Positions 51,676 to 60,528 are shown, counted from the first letter of the stretch. The stretch is DNA of 64,000 nt from Methylomagnum ishizawai (GCF_019670005.1 NZ_AP019783.1:3126150-3190149), one strand, 5' to 3'. Notes: generated by a model from the sequence alone, not told the origin. Program-made: numbers and translations.

Positions 51676-52056
51676 ATGAAATACGCGATCCAGGTACACG
51701 GCGGGCCGGGGCAAACCCCATCGGCCCATACCGCCTACCAGTTTATCAAAGCGGCGTTGGCGGAAGGCCACGAAATCGTGAGGATTTTTTTCTACCTCGA
51801 TGGCGTGCAACAGGGTTTCGGACCGGGCGGCACCGACGCGCCCCGGCTCTTCCCGGACTGGCCGGGCCTGGCCGGGGCGCACGGGCTCGACCTGGTGCTA
51901 TGCGTCTCGGCGGCGACCCGGCGGGGTTTGTTGCCGCCGGAAGAAAACGATTGGCCGGAATCCCCGGCCATCGCGCCCGGCTTCCGGGCCGGGGGTTTGG
52001 GGCAATGGATGGAAGCCTGCCTCAAGGCCGACCGGGTTGTGGTGTTCGGGGGCTGA
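51676..52056 (+). CDS. tusD: Sulfurtransferase TusD (DsrE-like)
   Basis: 126 residues, DsrE fold: MKYAIQVHGGPGQTPSAHTA, then IVRIFFYLDGVQQGF. The catalytic Cys is in DLVLCVSAATRRG. TusD accepts persulfide sulfur from TusA and passes it to TusE for 2-thiouridine formation in tRNA wobble positions. It is the first of tusD-tusC-tusB-tusE, with one base between its stop and the next ATG. The Dsr sulfur-oxidation homologues DsrE/F/H are the alternative, but no dsrAB is in view. Confidence 0.92.
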   Translation: MKYAIQVHGGPGQTPSAHTAYQFIKAALAEGHEIVRIFFYLDGVQQGFGPGGTDAPRLFPDWPGLAGAHGLDLVLCVSAATRRGLLPPEENDWPESPAIAPGFRAGGLGQWMEACLKADRVVVFGG

Positions 52057-52057
52057 G

Positions 52058-52417
52058 ATGGCGAAAAAACTGCTGTTCGTCCTGCGCCATCCGCCCCACG
52101 CCGGGTTCCGCCTGCGCGAAAGCCTGGATATGATCCTCACCGCCGCCGCCTTCGACCAAACCGTCGCCCTGTTATTCCTGGGCGATGGCGTCTACCCGCT
52201 CAAGCGCGGCCAGCATCCCGAAGCCGCCGGCTTGCCGCCGGTGGCGCAGATGTTCGAGGCGCTGGAATTGTACGATGTGGACGAGGTGTGGGTAGAACGC
52301 GAATCCCTGGCCGAGCGTGGCTTGGAACCCGCCGATTTAATCATCCCGGTCCGCCTGTTGGACCGCGCCGCCGTGGCCGGGCTGACGGCGGCGCAGGATA
52401 TCGTGGTGGCCTGCTGA
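52058..52417 (+). CDS. tusC: Sulfurtransferase complex subunit TusC
   Basis: 119 residues from ATG 52058: KLLFVLRHPPHAGFRLRESL, AAFDQTVALLFLGDGVYPLK. It lacks a conserved active Cys, as usual for TusC, which has a structural role in the TusBCD heterohexamer. Its stop overlaps the tusB start (TGATG at 52415-52419). Confidence 0.92.
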   Translation: MAKKLLFVLRHPPHAGFRLRESLDMILTAAAFDQTVALLFLGDGVYPLKRGQHPEAAGLPPVAQMFEALELYDVDEVWVERESLAERGLEPADLIIPVRLLDRAAVAGLTAAQDIVVAC

Positions 52418-52722
52418 TGGCGGTTTTACATCTGGTGAACGGTTCGCCGCACGGAAGCCGGGCCTTGGCGGACTGCCTGCTCCGGGCGGGCGCGGGCGAT
52501 GCGGTCCTGCTGATCGAGGACGGCGTCTACGCGGCGGTCGGGAGCTTGGGCGCGGAAACCACGCGGCTCGCCGCCGGACGCGTGGCCCTGTATGCCCTGG
52601 TCCCGGACCTCGCGGCGCGTGGCCTCGCGGCCTCCGGCCTCGCGGCGGATATCGTCCCGGTCGATTACGCCGGTTTCGTCGCCCTCACCACCACCCATAA
52701 CCCCATCCAATCCTGGTTCTGA
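52417..52722 (+). CDS. tusB: Sulfurtransferase complex subunit TusB
   Basis: 101 residues: MAVLHLVNGSPHGSRALADC, DAVLLIEDGVYAAV, ending PIQSWF. It is the small DsrH-like member of the TusBCD complex. It overlaps both neighbours by one base, so the four genes are tightly coupled. Confidence 0.92.
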   Translation: MAVLHLVNGSPHGSRALADCLLRAGAGDAVLLIEDGVYAAVGSLGAETTRLAAGRVALYALVPDLAARGLAASGLAADIVPVDYAGFVALTTTHNPIQSWF

Positions 52723-53057
52723 TGCCCATACTCGAAATCGACGGCCAGCGGCTCGCCACCACCGACGGTGGTTTCCTGGTGGACGGCTCCGCCTGGAACG
52801 AACGGGTCGCCCTGGCCCTGGCCGCGACCCTCCCCATCGAATTGACCGAGGCCCATTGGGAAATCCTGCGCTTCATCCGCGGCTACCACCAGCGTTTCCA
52901 GCATCTGCCGAATACCCGCATGTTCGTCAAGGCGGTACAGAAGGAACTGGGCGGGGACAAGGGCAATTCGCGCTACCTGCACCGGCTGTTCCCCGAAAGC
53001 CCCCTGAAATACGCCTGCCTCGTCGCCGGTTTGCCCAAACCGCCCGGCTGCGTCTGA
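52722..53057 (+). CDS. tusE: TusE/DsrC-family sulfur-carrier protein
   Basis: 111 residues. It has the DsrC/TusE pattern ([29 protein letters not shown]) and a flexible C-terminal arm ending [13 protein letters not shown]. The penultimate Cys is the sulfur carrier. A second Cys eleven residues upstream is also present, as in true DsrC. TusE relays sulfur from TusD to MnmA. Being directly behind tusDCB, the tRNA-thiolation role is favoured, though the two-Cys arm resembles DsrC of sulfur metabolism. Confidence 0.9.
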   Translation: MPILEIDGQRLATTDGGFLVDGSAWNERVALALAATLPIELTEAHWEILRFIRGYHQRFQHLPNTRMFVKAVQKELGGDKGNSRYLHRLFPESPLKYACLVAGLPKPPGCV

Positions 53058-53091
53058 AAGCTTCCTTCACCCATACCGAGGACCGTTCCCC

Positions 53092-53526
53092 ATGGCCAGA
53101 CCCGTCACGCCCTTGATCGCCGCCGACGCCATCATCGAACTCATCGACCTACCGGGCCGCCCCATCGTCCTGATCGAGCGGCGGTATCCACCGGCGGGCT
53201 GGGCCATCCCCGGCGGCTTCGTCGATGTGGGGGAAAGCCTGGAATGCGCCGCCGTGCGGGAAGCCCGCGAGGAAACCGGGCTGGATGTGAAACTCGTCGC
53301 CCTGCTCGGACTGTATTCCAACCCGGAGCGCGACCCCCGCGGCCATACCGTCACGGCGGTCTATGTCGCCGAGGCCCACGGCAGCCCGGTCGCCGCCGAC
53401 GACGCCAAGACCGCCCGCGTTTCCGCCCTGGACGATTTGCCCCAGCCCTTGGCTTTCGACCATGCCCTGGTGTTGGCGGATTACCGGCGTTTCCGGGAAA
53501 CGGGCGCGGTCGCGCCCTTGCGCTGA
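53092..53526 (+). CDS. NUDIX hydrolase
   Basis: 144 residues, one Nudix fold. The box G-x5-E-x7-R-E-U-x-E-E-x-G-U is seen as [20 protein letters not shown] followed by TGLD. The [20 protein letters not shown] approach is typical of ADP-ribose or NADH pyrophosphatase-like members. The substrate is not determined. It lies 34 bases after tusE on the same strand and may be the last gene of that operon. Confidence 0.88.
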   Translation: MARPVTPLIAADAIIELIDLPGRPIVLIERRYPPAGWAIPGGFVDVGESLECAAVREAREETGLDVKLVALLGLYSNPERDPRGHTVTAVYVAEAHGSPVAADDAKTARVSALDDLPQPLAFDHALVLADYRRFRETGAVAPLR

Positions 53527-53782
53527 TCTCCCGGCAACTCCCAGCCAGCACGGGTTCCCAAGCGGCGCTTGGGAATCAACAGCCTTGTCGCGAACCCGAC
53601 AAAACCGCCCTCCCCGGTGCCTTAACCAACACTGCGGACAGTGGGGAATCTCCCGCCGCCCCTTCCAAGATCATGCACTTAGCCTCCGTTATGGACTGGC
53701 ATGGCGCTTGCGGAGTGCTTGCCGGGCGCGGACCTCCATACCGCGCACCATACGCCCCCACAACGATTTGGAGACCGCCGCC

Positions 53783-53947
53783 ATGAACCCCGATTACCGC
53801 GAACCCCAAGAATCCAACCCCGCCGCCGGCCTCGCCGCCACGCCCCGCGACAGCGGACTCCCCGACGACGAATGCGTCTACCGCATCCCGGCCCCGCCCG
53901 TGCCCGGCAAAATCGCTTGGAGCCTGAACCCATGGCTGCCGGAATAA
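53783..53947 (+). CDS. 54-residue hypothetical protein overlapping cysE
   Basis: From ATG 53783, with GGAG ten bases upstream. It is Pro-rich: [20 protein letters not shown], then [20 protein letters not shown]. The last 16 bases overlap the cysE start region, implying coupling. I recognise no family. The good ribosome site, the overlap and normal codon use argue that it is translated, possibly as a leader or a small partner of CysE. Confidence 0.5.
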   Translation: MNPDYREPQESNPAAGLAATPRDSGLPDDECVYRIPAPPVPGKIAWSLNPWLPE

Positions 53948-54714
53948 GCCATTTGGTCCCCGTGCGGGAAGCGCCCGCCCCGCTGTGGGCGCAATGGCGG
54001 GAAGATGTCTCCTGCGTGTTCGCCCGCGACCCGGCGGCGCGTAGCTTCCTGGAGGTGATCTTCCTGTATCCGGGCGTCCACGCGATCATGCTGCACCGGG
54101 TCAGCCACCGGCTATGGCGGCGCGGCTGGAAATTCCCCGCCCGTTTGCTGGCCTTCCTGACCCGCTGGTTGACCAACGTGGACATCCATCCCGGCGCGAC
54201 CATCGGCCGCCGCTTGTTCATCGACCATGGCGCGGGCGTGGTGATCGGCGAGACCGCCGAGGTGGGCGACGACGTGACCCTATACCATGGCACCACCCTG
54301 GGCGGCACCTCCTGGCACAAGACCAAGCGCCATCCGACCCTGGGTAACGGGGTGTTGGTCGGGGCCGGGGCCAAGATCCTCGGTCCCATCGTGCTGGGCG
54401 ACAAGGTGCGGGTGGGCGCGAATTCCATCGTCATCAAGGATGTGCCGTCCTGCTGCACGGTGATCGGCATTCCGGGCAAGATCGTGCAACGGAAGGACGC
54501 GCCGACGGAGAATTCGTTCGGGATCGACCTGGACCATCATTTGATTCCCGACCCGGTGGGCAAGGCCATCGCCTGTTTGATGGAGCGCATCGAAGTACTG
54601 GAAGCCAAGCTGGCGGTCCACGAGAAGATCGAGGAATGCGCCTCCTGCCACGCCGAAACCGTTTGCCATACCCACGAAGCGCTCATCCAGCCCGAATTGG
54701 CCGACGCGGCCTGA
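53932..54714 (+). CDS. cysE: Serine O-acetyltransferase
   Basis: 260 residues from ATG 53932. The N-terminal helical part ([23 protein letters not shown]) is followed by a left-handed beta-helix of hexapeptide repeats: [40 protein letters not shown], and [19 protein letters not shown]. It acetylates serine for cysteine synthesis. The C-terminus is extended and Cys/His-rich ([20 protein letters not shown]) beyond the usual inhibitory CysK-binding tail, which is unusual. It belongs to the short CysE/NifP class. Confidence 0.93.
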   Translation: MAAGISHLVPVREAPAPLWAQWREDVSCVFARDPAARSFLEVIFLYPGVHAIMLHRVSHRLWRRGWKFPARLLAFLTRWLTNVDIHPGATIGRRLFIDHGAGVVIGETAEVGDDVTLYHGTTLGGTSWHKTKRHPTLGNGVLVGAGAKILGPIVLGDKVRVGANSIVIKDVPSCCTVIGIPGKIVQRKDAPTENSFGIDLDHHLIPDPVGKAIACLMERIEVLEAKLAVHEKIEECASCHAETVCHTHEALIQPELADAA

Positions 54715-55001
54715 AAGCTTCCCTTCTTCCCTTCCTTACTCAGCGGGTTAGGCCGGTTTCCGGGCTAACCCGGCGGGCTTTCCGGCCCGGTTCCCCCACT
54801 TATCAATTTTTGCGCCATGTGATGGGCGCTTGCCTAATTTCTGGGCCTGTGTTTGGATTAGCCCCGTATAGCCCACATGGAATGTAATGGAATCCGGGAA
54901 GCTTGGCCATGGCCCGGCCTTTCCGCATTCCGCCCTGCCACATACAGGCCATGCCACCACACCCGCCCCGGCATCACAACAATAATCCGGAGAAACCCAT
55001 C

Positions 55002-56216
55002 ATGACCATGAACAAACGCCCCACCCTATGTAGCCCATCCCTATTCCGCCCGCTCATCGCCTTGGGCGCGGCCCTGGGAATAAGCGACACCTTCGCGGAC
55101 ACGGTCGCCTGCGACGCTGGCGAGTATATCCAAAGCAACACGGGGGGCTATATCTGCGCGGCGCAAACCGGCTCCGGGGAGCAAAAAATCAAACCGTATA
55201 AAACCAAAACCTGGTCCAATTATCCAAATGGTTCTCCGACTGGCCAATGGTCATGGGGTTTTTTCTGTTGGAGTACGAATAGCTCAGCGGTATCCATAAC
55301 CCCGGATATGTATGTGAAAGGGGCCAATACCCTTGTCCCATGGCCGCTTTCCGTGTCGGCGACCAATTGGGATGCGCTCCATAGCCACGATTGGGGGGTG
55401 GGGGCTTTATGGGCGGCCGGCACACCCGATAGCGGCGCCTATAGTTCCAACTGCGGTAGTTATGGGGCCATCACGGCCACCCTGACGAGTTCCCCTCCAG
55501 GCCTCCAAAGCATCGGGCAAGCCGCAGCCGAGCCGGTCGGAATGGGCGGTGTTGGGATGGGCGGCATCGCCGATATGGTGGGGATGAAGGTACTCGACAA
55601 GACCGCGGTCATGCCGACCCAGTTGACGCTGACCTGCCCCAAGGGATTCTCTCCCATCCATGCGGAATCCTTCTCCAGCGGTTCCGACGACGCCATCCTC
55701 TGGGAAACCGAGCGGGGCGTCACCGCGTTGCCCACGCCGAACCTGGATGGACAATCCGTGAGCTTACAACTGTCATGCCGGAATAAGTCCGCCAAACTAT
55801 TCTCCTTGGCTTATGGCGACATCGGCATCGCGCTGGGCACGGTCAAATCCGACCGGATATCGACGCCGAGCGCCCATAGTGCCGTTTTCGGTGGCCTGGG
55901 CGACGACGAACTGTGGGCCGACAAGGACCGCAGCGTCGTGTTGGGTGGCCTGGGCAACGACACCATCACCGTAAACGCCACCGACGCCGTCGCTATCGGT
56001 GGCGATGGGAACGATACTTTGAAGGCCGTCAACGCCGGGCGGAGCCTGCTCGTGGGCGGCCCCGGCAAGGATACCTTCTATGGCTCGCCGGACGGCGAGA
56101 CCCATATCAACGCACGCGACGGGTACGACGGCGACTTGATCATCTGCAAATCCGACAAGAACACGGTCTTGTCCGATAGTGGGGATATCCTCCGCGGACC
56201 CTGTAGCCAGCCCTAA
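55002..56216 (+). CDS. Secreted protein with RTX-like calcium-binding repeats
   Basis: 404 residues from ATG 55002 (GGAG upstream). The signal peptide includes LFRPLIALGAALGISDTFAD. The N-terminal 270 residues are unrecognised, with Trp-rich stretches and a Gly/Met-rich segment GMGGVGMGGIADMVGM. The C-terminal third has degenerate hemolysin-type nonapeptides: GGLGDDELW, GGLGNDTI, GGDGNDTL and GGPGKDTF, expected to form a calcium-binding beta-roll. RTX proteins usually leave by type I secretion without a cleaved signal. Here a Sec signal is present and no transporter genes are nearby. The export route and function are unknown. Confidence 0.75.
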   Translation: MTMNKRPTLCSPSLFRPLIALGAALGISDTFADTVACDAGEYIQSNTGGYICAAQTGSGEQKIKPYKTKTWSNYPNGSPTGQWSWGFFCWSTNSSAVSITPDMYVKGANTLVPWPLSVSATNWDALHSHDWGVGALWAAGTPDSGAYSSNCGSYGAITATLTSSPPGLQSIGQAAAEPVGMGGVGMGGIADMVGMKVLDKTAVMPTQLTLTCPKGFSPIHAESFSSGSDDAILWETERGVTALPTPNLDGQSVSLQLSCRNKSAKLFSLAYGDIGIALGTVKSDRISTPSAHSAVFGGLGDDELWADKDRSVVLGGLGNDTITVNATDAVAIGGDGNDTLKAVNAGRSLLVGGPGKDTFYGSPDGETHINARDGYDGDLIICKSDKNTVLSDSGDILRGPCSQP

Positions 56217-56370
56217 GCAATCCACCGGACGGCCACGACCGACGACGCCAAGCGCCGCCGGTCGATCTTCCCGGCTCTCGGAAATGGCGTTCAGATTGGC
56301 AAAGCCTCCGGTTCGCGGCACTCCCAGCCTCGCCGCCCTTTGCTAGAATGCCCCGCCCCATCCCGAGACC

Positions 56371-56949
56371 ATGCCCTTGACCACATCCAGCCCGCTGTTC
56401 ACCCGCCCGCCCGTTTGGCGTCCCGTCCGTCCCGGCCAAAGCCACCACATCCCGCCCGGCGCCGAGTCCTGGCTGTTCGAGCAAGGCTCGCTGACCCTGC
56501 GGCTCCGCGCCCTGTGCGGCCCGGAGTTCCGCGTGCGGTTGCTGCGGCAGGACTGGGCGCAGCCCTACGCCGACGAGGCACGGGCGCTCGGCATCCCCCA
56601 ATTGCGGCGGGCGGTGGTGCGCGAAGTCCTGCTGCAATGCGGCGGGCGGCCCCTGGTCGCGGCCCGCAGCGTCATCCCGGCGGACACCCTGCGCGGGGCC
56701 GGACACGCGCTGGCCCGGCTGGGCACCCGGCCCCTCGGGGAAATCCTGTTCCGCGACCCGCGCCTGGAACGCACCCATCTGGAACTCACCGCCCTCGAAC
56801 CCCGGCTGTGGCGGCGCGAACTGGCGGCAACCCTGGGCCTCGCCGGAAAAATCCGGGGCCGCCGTTCCTGCTACCGCATCGGGCCGGGCCGTTTGCTGGT
56901 CGCCGAATTCTTCCTGCCCGCCCTATTCGCCCTGGAGCAAAAATCATGA
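56371..56949 (+). CDS. ubiC: Chorismate pyruvate-lyase
   Basis: 192 residues. It converts chorismate to 4-hydroxybenzoate and pyruvate, the first step of ubiquinone synthesis. Family features: [40 protein letters not shown] with the active-site Arg, [11 protein letters not shown] and the final [14 protein letters not shown] containing the catalytic Glu. It overlaps ubiA by four bases (ATGA). Confidence 0.92.
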   Translation: MPLTTSSPLFTRPPVWRPVRPGQSHHIPPGAESWLFEQGSLTLRLRALCGPEFRVRLLRQDWAQPYADEARALGIPQLRRAVVREVLLQCGGRPLVAARSVIPADTLRGAGHALARLGTRPLGEILFRDPRLERTHLELTALEPRLWRRELAATLGLAGKIRGRRSCYRIGPGRLLVAEFFLPALFALEQKS

Positions 56950-57818
56950 TGCCGCCCCTGTCCGCCGCCCGCTTCGACGCCTATTGGCGCTTGATGCGCT
57001 TCGACAAACCCATCGGCATCCTGCTCTTGCTCTGGCCGGGGTTGTGGGCCTTGTGGATCGCGGGCCAGGGCCATCCCACGCCCTCCGTGGTGTTGGTCAT
57101 CGCCTTGGGCACGGTGTTGATGCGGGCCGCCGGTTGCGTCATCAACGACTACGCCGACCGCGATTTCGACCCGCATGTCGAGCGCACCAAGCTCCGGCCC
57201 ATCGCGGCGGGGGAAATCGCGCCCAGGTCGGCGCTGTGGCTGTTCGTGGCGCTGTGCCTCGTGGCCTTCGTCCTGGTGCTGACGATGAATTGGCTGACCA
57301 TCGCGCTGTCGGTGCCGGGGGCGCTGTTGGCGGCGTCCTATCCCTTCATGAAGCGCTACACCCATTGGCCGCAGGCGTATCTGGGGCTGGCGTTCGGCTG
57401 GGCGGTGCCGATGAGCTTCGCGGCGGAAACCGGCGGCATCCCCTTCATCGCCTGGGAAATCTACGCCGCCACCATCCTCTGGGCGCTGATCTACGACACC
57501 CTGTACGCCATGGTGGACCGCGACGACGATCTCAAGATCGGGGTGAAATCCACCGCCATCCTGTTCGGGCGGCACGACCGGCTGATCCTGGCGCTGTTGC
57601 AGGCGCTGATGCTGGCGATCCTGGGCGCGGTGGGCCGGCAGGCGGATTTGGGCGGGGCGTATTACGCCGGGCTGGCGGTGGCGGCGGGGCTGGCGGGCTA
57701 TCAGCAAGGGCTGATCCGGGAACGCGGCAAGCCCGAGTGCTTCCGGGCCTTCCTCAACAACAATTGGTTCGGGCTGGCGGTGTTCGCGGGGCTGGCGCTG
57801 GATTACGCGCTGCGCTGA
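56946..57818 (+). CDS. ubiA: 4-hydroxybenzoate polyprenyltransferase
   Basis: 290 residues from ATG 56946, an integral membrane prenyltransferase with eight to nine helices. The two Asp-rich motifs that bind Mg-prenyl diphosphate are NDYADRDFD and [12 protein letters not shown]. It attaches the polyprenyl tail to 4-hydroxybenzoate supplied by UbiC. The ubiC-ubiA pair is standard for gammaproteobacteria. Confidence 0.96.
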   Translation: MMPPLSAARFDAYWRLMRFDKPIGILLLLWPGLWALWIAGQGHPTPSVVLVIALGTVLMRAAGCVINDYADRDFDPHVERTKLRPIAAGEIAPRSALWLFVALCLVAFVLVLTMNWLTIALSVPGALLAASYPFMKRYTHWPQAYLGLAFGWAVPMSFAAETGGIPFIAWEIYAATILWALIYDTLYAMVDRDDDLKIGVKSTAILFGRHDRLILALLQALMLAILGAVGRQADLGGAYYAGLAVAAGLAGYQQGLIRERGKPECFRAFLNNNWFGLAVFAGLALDYALR

Positions 57819-57836
57819 GACCGCCGCCCGCGAGGA

Positions 57837-58094
57837 TCAAGCGTAATTGTCGAATAAAGTGCCGACCATGCCATCCTGGGCCTTGACGGCTTTGACGCCC
57901 GCCTGTGTCTGGGCCGAGGCTTCCTTCATCTCGACCAGGGATTGGGTGGTGCCGTTGCCGCTGCTGGTGGCTTCGGTTTTGGGATTGGCGGCGGTGGTGG
58001 AATCGCGGGCGATCCGGGAAGCCGCGTCGTTCATGTGCTTATAGGCCTGCTGTAGGGCTTGGGAGCCGGAGCCGCCGACCGGATAAACGCTCAT
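57837..58094 (-). CDS. Small protein resembling the C-terminus of flagellar rod/hook proteins
   Basis: 85 residues from ATG 58094 (MSVYPVGGSGSQALQQAYKH). The N-terminal helix contains a possible NDAASRIARDST segment, then a Ser/Thr/Asn linker. The C-terminal helix LVEMKEASAQTQAGVKAVKA ending MVGTLFDNYA closely follows the FlgC/FlgE/FlgG C-terminal pattern (VEMK-x5-YxxNxKxI-x5-MLGxLLD). It is therefore probably a stand-alone relative of flagellar axial proteins. No flagellar genes are nearby. It is convergent with ubiA. Confidence 0.6.
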   Translation of the reverse strand: MSVYPVGGSGSQALQQAYKHMNDAASRIARDSTTAANPKTEATSSGNGTTQSLVEMKEASAQTQAGVKAVKAQDGMVGTLFDNYA

Positions 58095-58202
58095 ATCTTC
58101 CTCCAAGGGCGTGCTGGGTATGCCCTATGCCCAGTTTAGCGCGTCCCACCACCTGCCGCCGGCTCCGCCCTCCAATTTTTTGCGTTTTTGCCGCCCGGAT
58201 CA

Positions 58203-58226
58203 CAAAAAGCGGCGATAAAAACCGCT
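58203..58226 (-). terminator. Intrinsic terminator of the DUF1289 gene
   Basis: Minus strand AGCGG/CCGCT stem with a 9-base AT-rich loop followed by TTTTTG. It overlaps the DUF1289 stop codon. Confidence 0.6.
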
Positions 58227-58434
58227 AGTCCAGGCCGGGCCGGTTGTCCTTCCCGGCGAGGCTGTGCGCCCGCCTGCGCCGGGTATTGGCGAGTATCGCA
58301 GCGCGCTCCGCGTCGTCGGCCTGGGACCAGCGCATGATTTCTTCAAGGGCGCGGAAACAGCCCAGGCAGATATTGTGTTGGTCTAGGCAGCAGTTGCGGA
58401 CGCAGGGGGATTCTATGGCGCGGTTCGGGTTCAA
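58225..58434 (-). CDS. DUF1289 small cysteine protein
   Basis: 69 residues: SPCVRNCCLDQHNICLGCFR followed by LEEIMRWSQADDAERAAIL. The four-to-five Cys N-terminal cluster and the W-x(4)-ER helix define DUF1289, likely a small metal-binding protein. Members often sit next to unrelated metabolic genes and have no assigned function. Transcribed alone. Confidence 0.88.
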   Translation of the reverse strand: MNPNRAIESPCVRNCCLDQHNICLGCFRALEEIMRWSQADDAERAAILANTRRRRAHSLAGKDNRPGLD

Positions 58435-58448
58435 GAAAAATCTCCCAA

Positions 58449-58729
58449 TTACCTCAATCGGCGGGCCTCAAGCCGGGCTTCGCGGATTTCCTCCGCGCCC
58501 AATTTAGGCCGCAACACCCGGCGCTGGTCCAACAGGCGGAAAGCCTCAAGCCGTTGCGCGTCCGCATCCACGGGCTTATCCATGGAAACATGGCCGGAAC
58601 CACTGTCGGGGCCGCGCCGGTCCACGAATTCGCGCAGAGCCAGTCAACCACCTCGCGGATAGTTTTCGCCGGACTGAGTTGCCGGGCTTGTTCTAGCAAA
58701 CCATCGTCAAGCATCACCTGTGTGGACAT
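58449..58729 (-). pseudogene. VapB-like antitoxin, frameshifted
   Basis: It begins MSTQVMLDDGLLEQARQLSP and VREVVDW-like sequence typical of VapB/MazE-type ribbon-helix-helix antitoxins. Around 58638-58642 one base is missing (GACTGGCTCTGCG). One frame over it continues as LREFVDRRGPDSG through EEIREARLEARRLR and stops at 58449. The span of 281 bases is one short of 94 codons. No toxin gene is adjacent, so it is an orphan. As read it would give a 91-residue chimeric product. Confidence 0.65.
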
Positions 58730-59058
58730 CGGAGCCTCCTCGGGCCAATTGAAAGCGGTTCGTATGATAGCGCCGATTTTGGGGGTGGGATCGGGTCCGT
58801 TTTGCCGTCGATAAGCGATGGCGCGTTCGCTGGCTTCGGTACCTCATTTCGTGGCGGAGTAATTGGGTTGGTGTCAACCGTGGCCGTGCCGCATAAGAAA
58901 GTGGGATACCTTGATTTAACTGTGTTTTTTGTTGACGGGCAGAATTAGGCGGCGTATCGTTTTTGCTTGGGCGGCGGATGTGACGCATAATCGGGTTTTG
59001 TTACGCGGCATCCGCGCCGCCTAATACACATTTAGGTTTTCAGAGAAAATCGCGGCAT
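58730..59058. other. Intergenic region with a nested palindrome
   Basis: About 330 bases with no gene. It contains the palindromic structure described at 58944-59025 and becomes AT-rich toward 59059. Confidence 0.45.
58944..59025. repeat. Nested inverted repeat of 82 bases
   Basis: Outer arms ATTAGGCGGCG (58944-58954) and CGCCGCCTAAT (59015-59025) are perfect complements. Inner arms GCGGATG (58974-58980) and CATCCGC (59009-59015) are too. It could be a MITE-like scrap or a structured RNA. No target duplication was found. Confidence 0.45.
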
Positions 59059-59385
59059 ATGGAATTTAAAGTCTTTGTCAAAGCAAGCGAGGATTTCTGG
59101 AATAACTATCTAAAAGATATTTATCACAATTCATTCGATAATCAATTAACAAAAAACAGGAAAATTCTGTATCCAAGCATTCTCCTATGCACAAACGCCA
59201 ATAATCATTTTTCGGTTGAGCTCTTAGGGGTTCAGGAAGGTTTCCAATGCCTTGTTGTCAAGGCGCATGCCGAAATCTCAATGGAAAAATATTTGAGCCA
59301 GTTCGATATTGAAGAAACAGAGCCATTATATATTTTTGAACGTGGAATTACTCCCTTCCCGTCTAAAGAACGACTAAGCTTATAG
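59059..59385 (+). CDS. AT-rich orphan hypothetical protein
   Basis: 108 residues: MEFKVFVKASEDFWNNYLKD, QLTKNRKILYPSILLCTNAN, and a C-terminal EETEPLYIFERGITPFPSKE. Its base composition is far more AT-rich than all neighbours, a sign of recent acquisition. No motif is recognised. It is soluble, with no signal peptide. It lies directly before an IS630-type element and was probably brought in with other foreign DNA. It might be an immunity-type or phage-derived small protein, but there is no direct support. Confidence 0.5.
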   Translation: MEFKVFVKASEDFWNNYLKDIYHNSFDNQLTKNRKILYPSILLCTNANNHFSVELLGVQEGFQCLVVKAHAEISMEKYLSQFDIEETEPLYIFERGITPFPSKERLSL

Positions 59386-59413
59386 GCAATCGAACTGGAC
59401 TGGGAAAGGCACG

Positions 59414-60528
59414 ATGAACCGCTGTATCCGCATCCAACGGCTGGCCCCGCAGGACCGTGAACGGTGGCAGGCGCTGTTCTACCGCCACCAGCAGCAAAGC
59501 CGACGGCGTAGGCTGCTGGCCTTGAAGGCCCTGTGGGACGGCGAGAGCATGGCCGGGGTCTGCCGCAGCCAGGGAGTCCAGCGCAAGACGCTGGAGGAGT
59601 GGCTGGACAGCTACCTGCATGGTGGCTTCGACGCCCTGCTGGCCCCGCAAAGGCGGCCCCGCCCGCAAGCCCTGAACCCGCAGCGGCGCAAGGTCCTGCG
59701 CTACATCCTGCTCCACAAGACGCCGGCGGACTATGGCATCGACAGTTACCAATGGACGGCGGCCCACGTCCAGGGTTTGCTCGTTAAGAAGTGGGGCCTG
59801 CCGCTGAGCGCCAACCGGCTTTACGAAATCTTCGACGAACTGGGCCTCTCCCACCAGCGCGCCCACCGCGACTACGGCCCCGCCCAGCCCGCCGAGCGGG
59901 CCGGCTTCGTGGAGGCGCTCGAAAAAAAACCGCCGAGGCCGACCCCGGCACCGCCCTCGTAGCCCTCGACGAGTTCGCGCTGCTGTCCACGACCCGCACC
60001 CACTACGCCTGGGCGGAGAAGAACACCGCCCAGGCGCCGCCGAGCAACGAGAAGCGGCGGGAGAAACTGAACGGCTTCCTGGCCCTGGACCTGAACAGCG
60101 GCCAGACCACCGTGGACTTCCAACCCCAGGCCAAAACCCCGAACGCCGTTTACGTCATCGCCCTGATCGTCCTGCGCTACGCCAGCCTGGGCTACCAAAG
60201 GATTCTGTTCATCCTCGACAACTGCTCCATCCACAACGACTCCATGAAGGCCGCTCTGGCCGAGTTGCTGGCGGAAATCCCCCTGGCCCAGGGCATCGCC
60301 GTGGACTTCCTCCACACCCCGGCCCACTCCCCCAAGTTCAACCCGGCCGAATACCTCATCCGCCTCGTCAGGAAGAACTCCCTCTACCACCTGCCCCATG
60401 CCATGACGGTCCAGCAGCGGGCCGAGCGCGTCCATCGGCACTTGGCCCAGGCTCCTCCCCAAACACCCCAGCAGGTCAAGAACATTCTCAGCCATATCTA
60501 CCGCCTGCCAAAAAGTGGGTGGTCTTAG
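59414..60528 (+). CDS. IS630-family transposase in two overlapping frames (-1 frameshift)
   Basis: The first frame (59414-59962) encodes the helix-turn-helix part (MAGVCRSQGVQRKTLEEWLD, LPLSANRLYEIFDELGLSHQ). The second, shifted by -1 and open to 60528, encodes the DDE domain: LVALDEFALLSTTRTHYAWA, FILDNCSIHNDS and the ending HTPAHSPKFNPAEYLIRLVR with the Glu. The frames join at a run of eight A (59922-59929), a classical slippery site, giving about 371 residues. IS630 elements use this frameshift. The ends could not be found. An IS3-type element begins 24 bases after the stop and may have removed the right end. Confidence 0.85.

Noticed and set aside
58944-59025. Integron attC site
   Set aside because: The outer arms read ATTAGGC...GCCTAAT, the reverse order of attC ends, and there is no integron integrase or cassette array.
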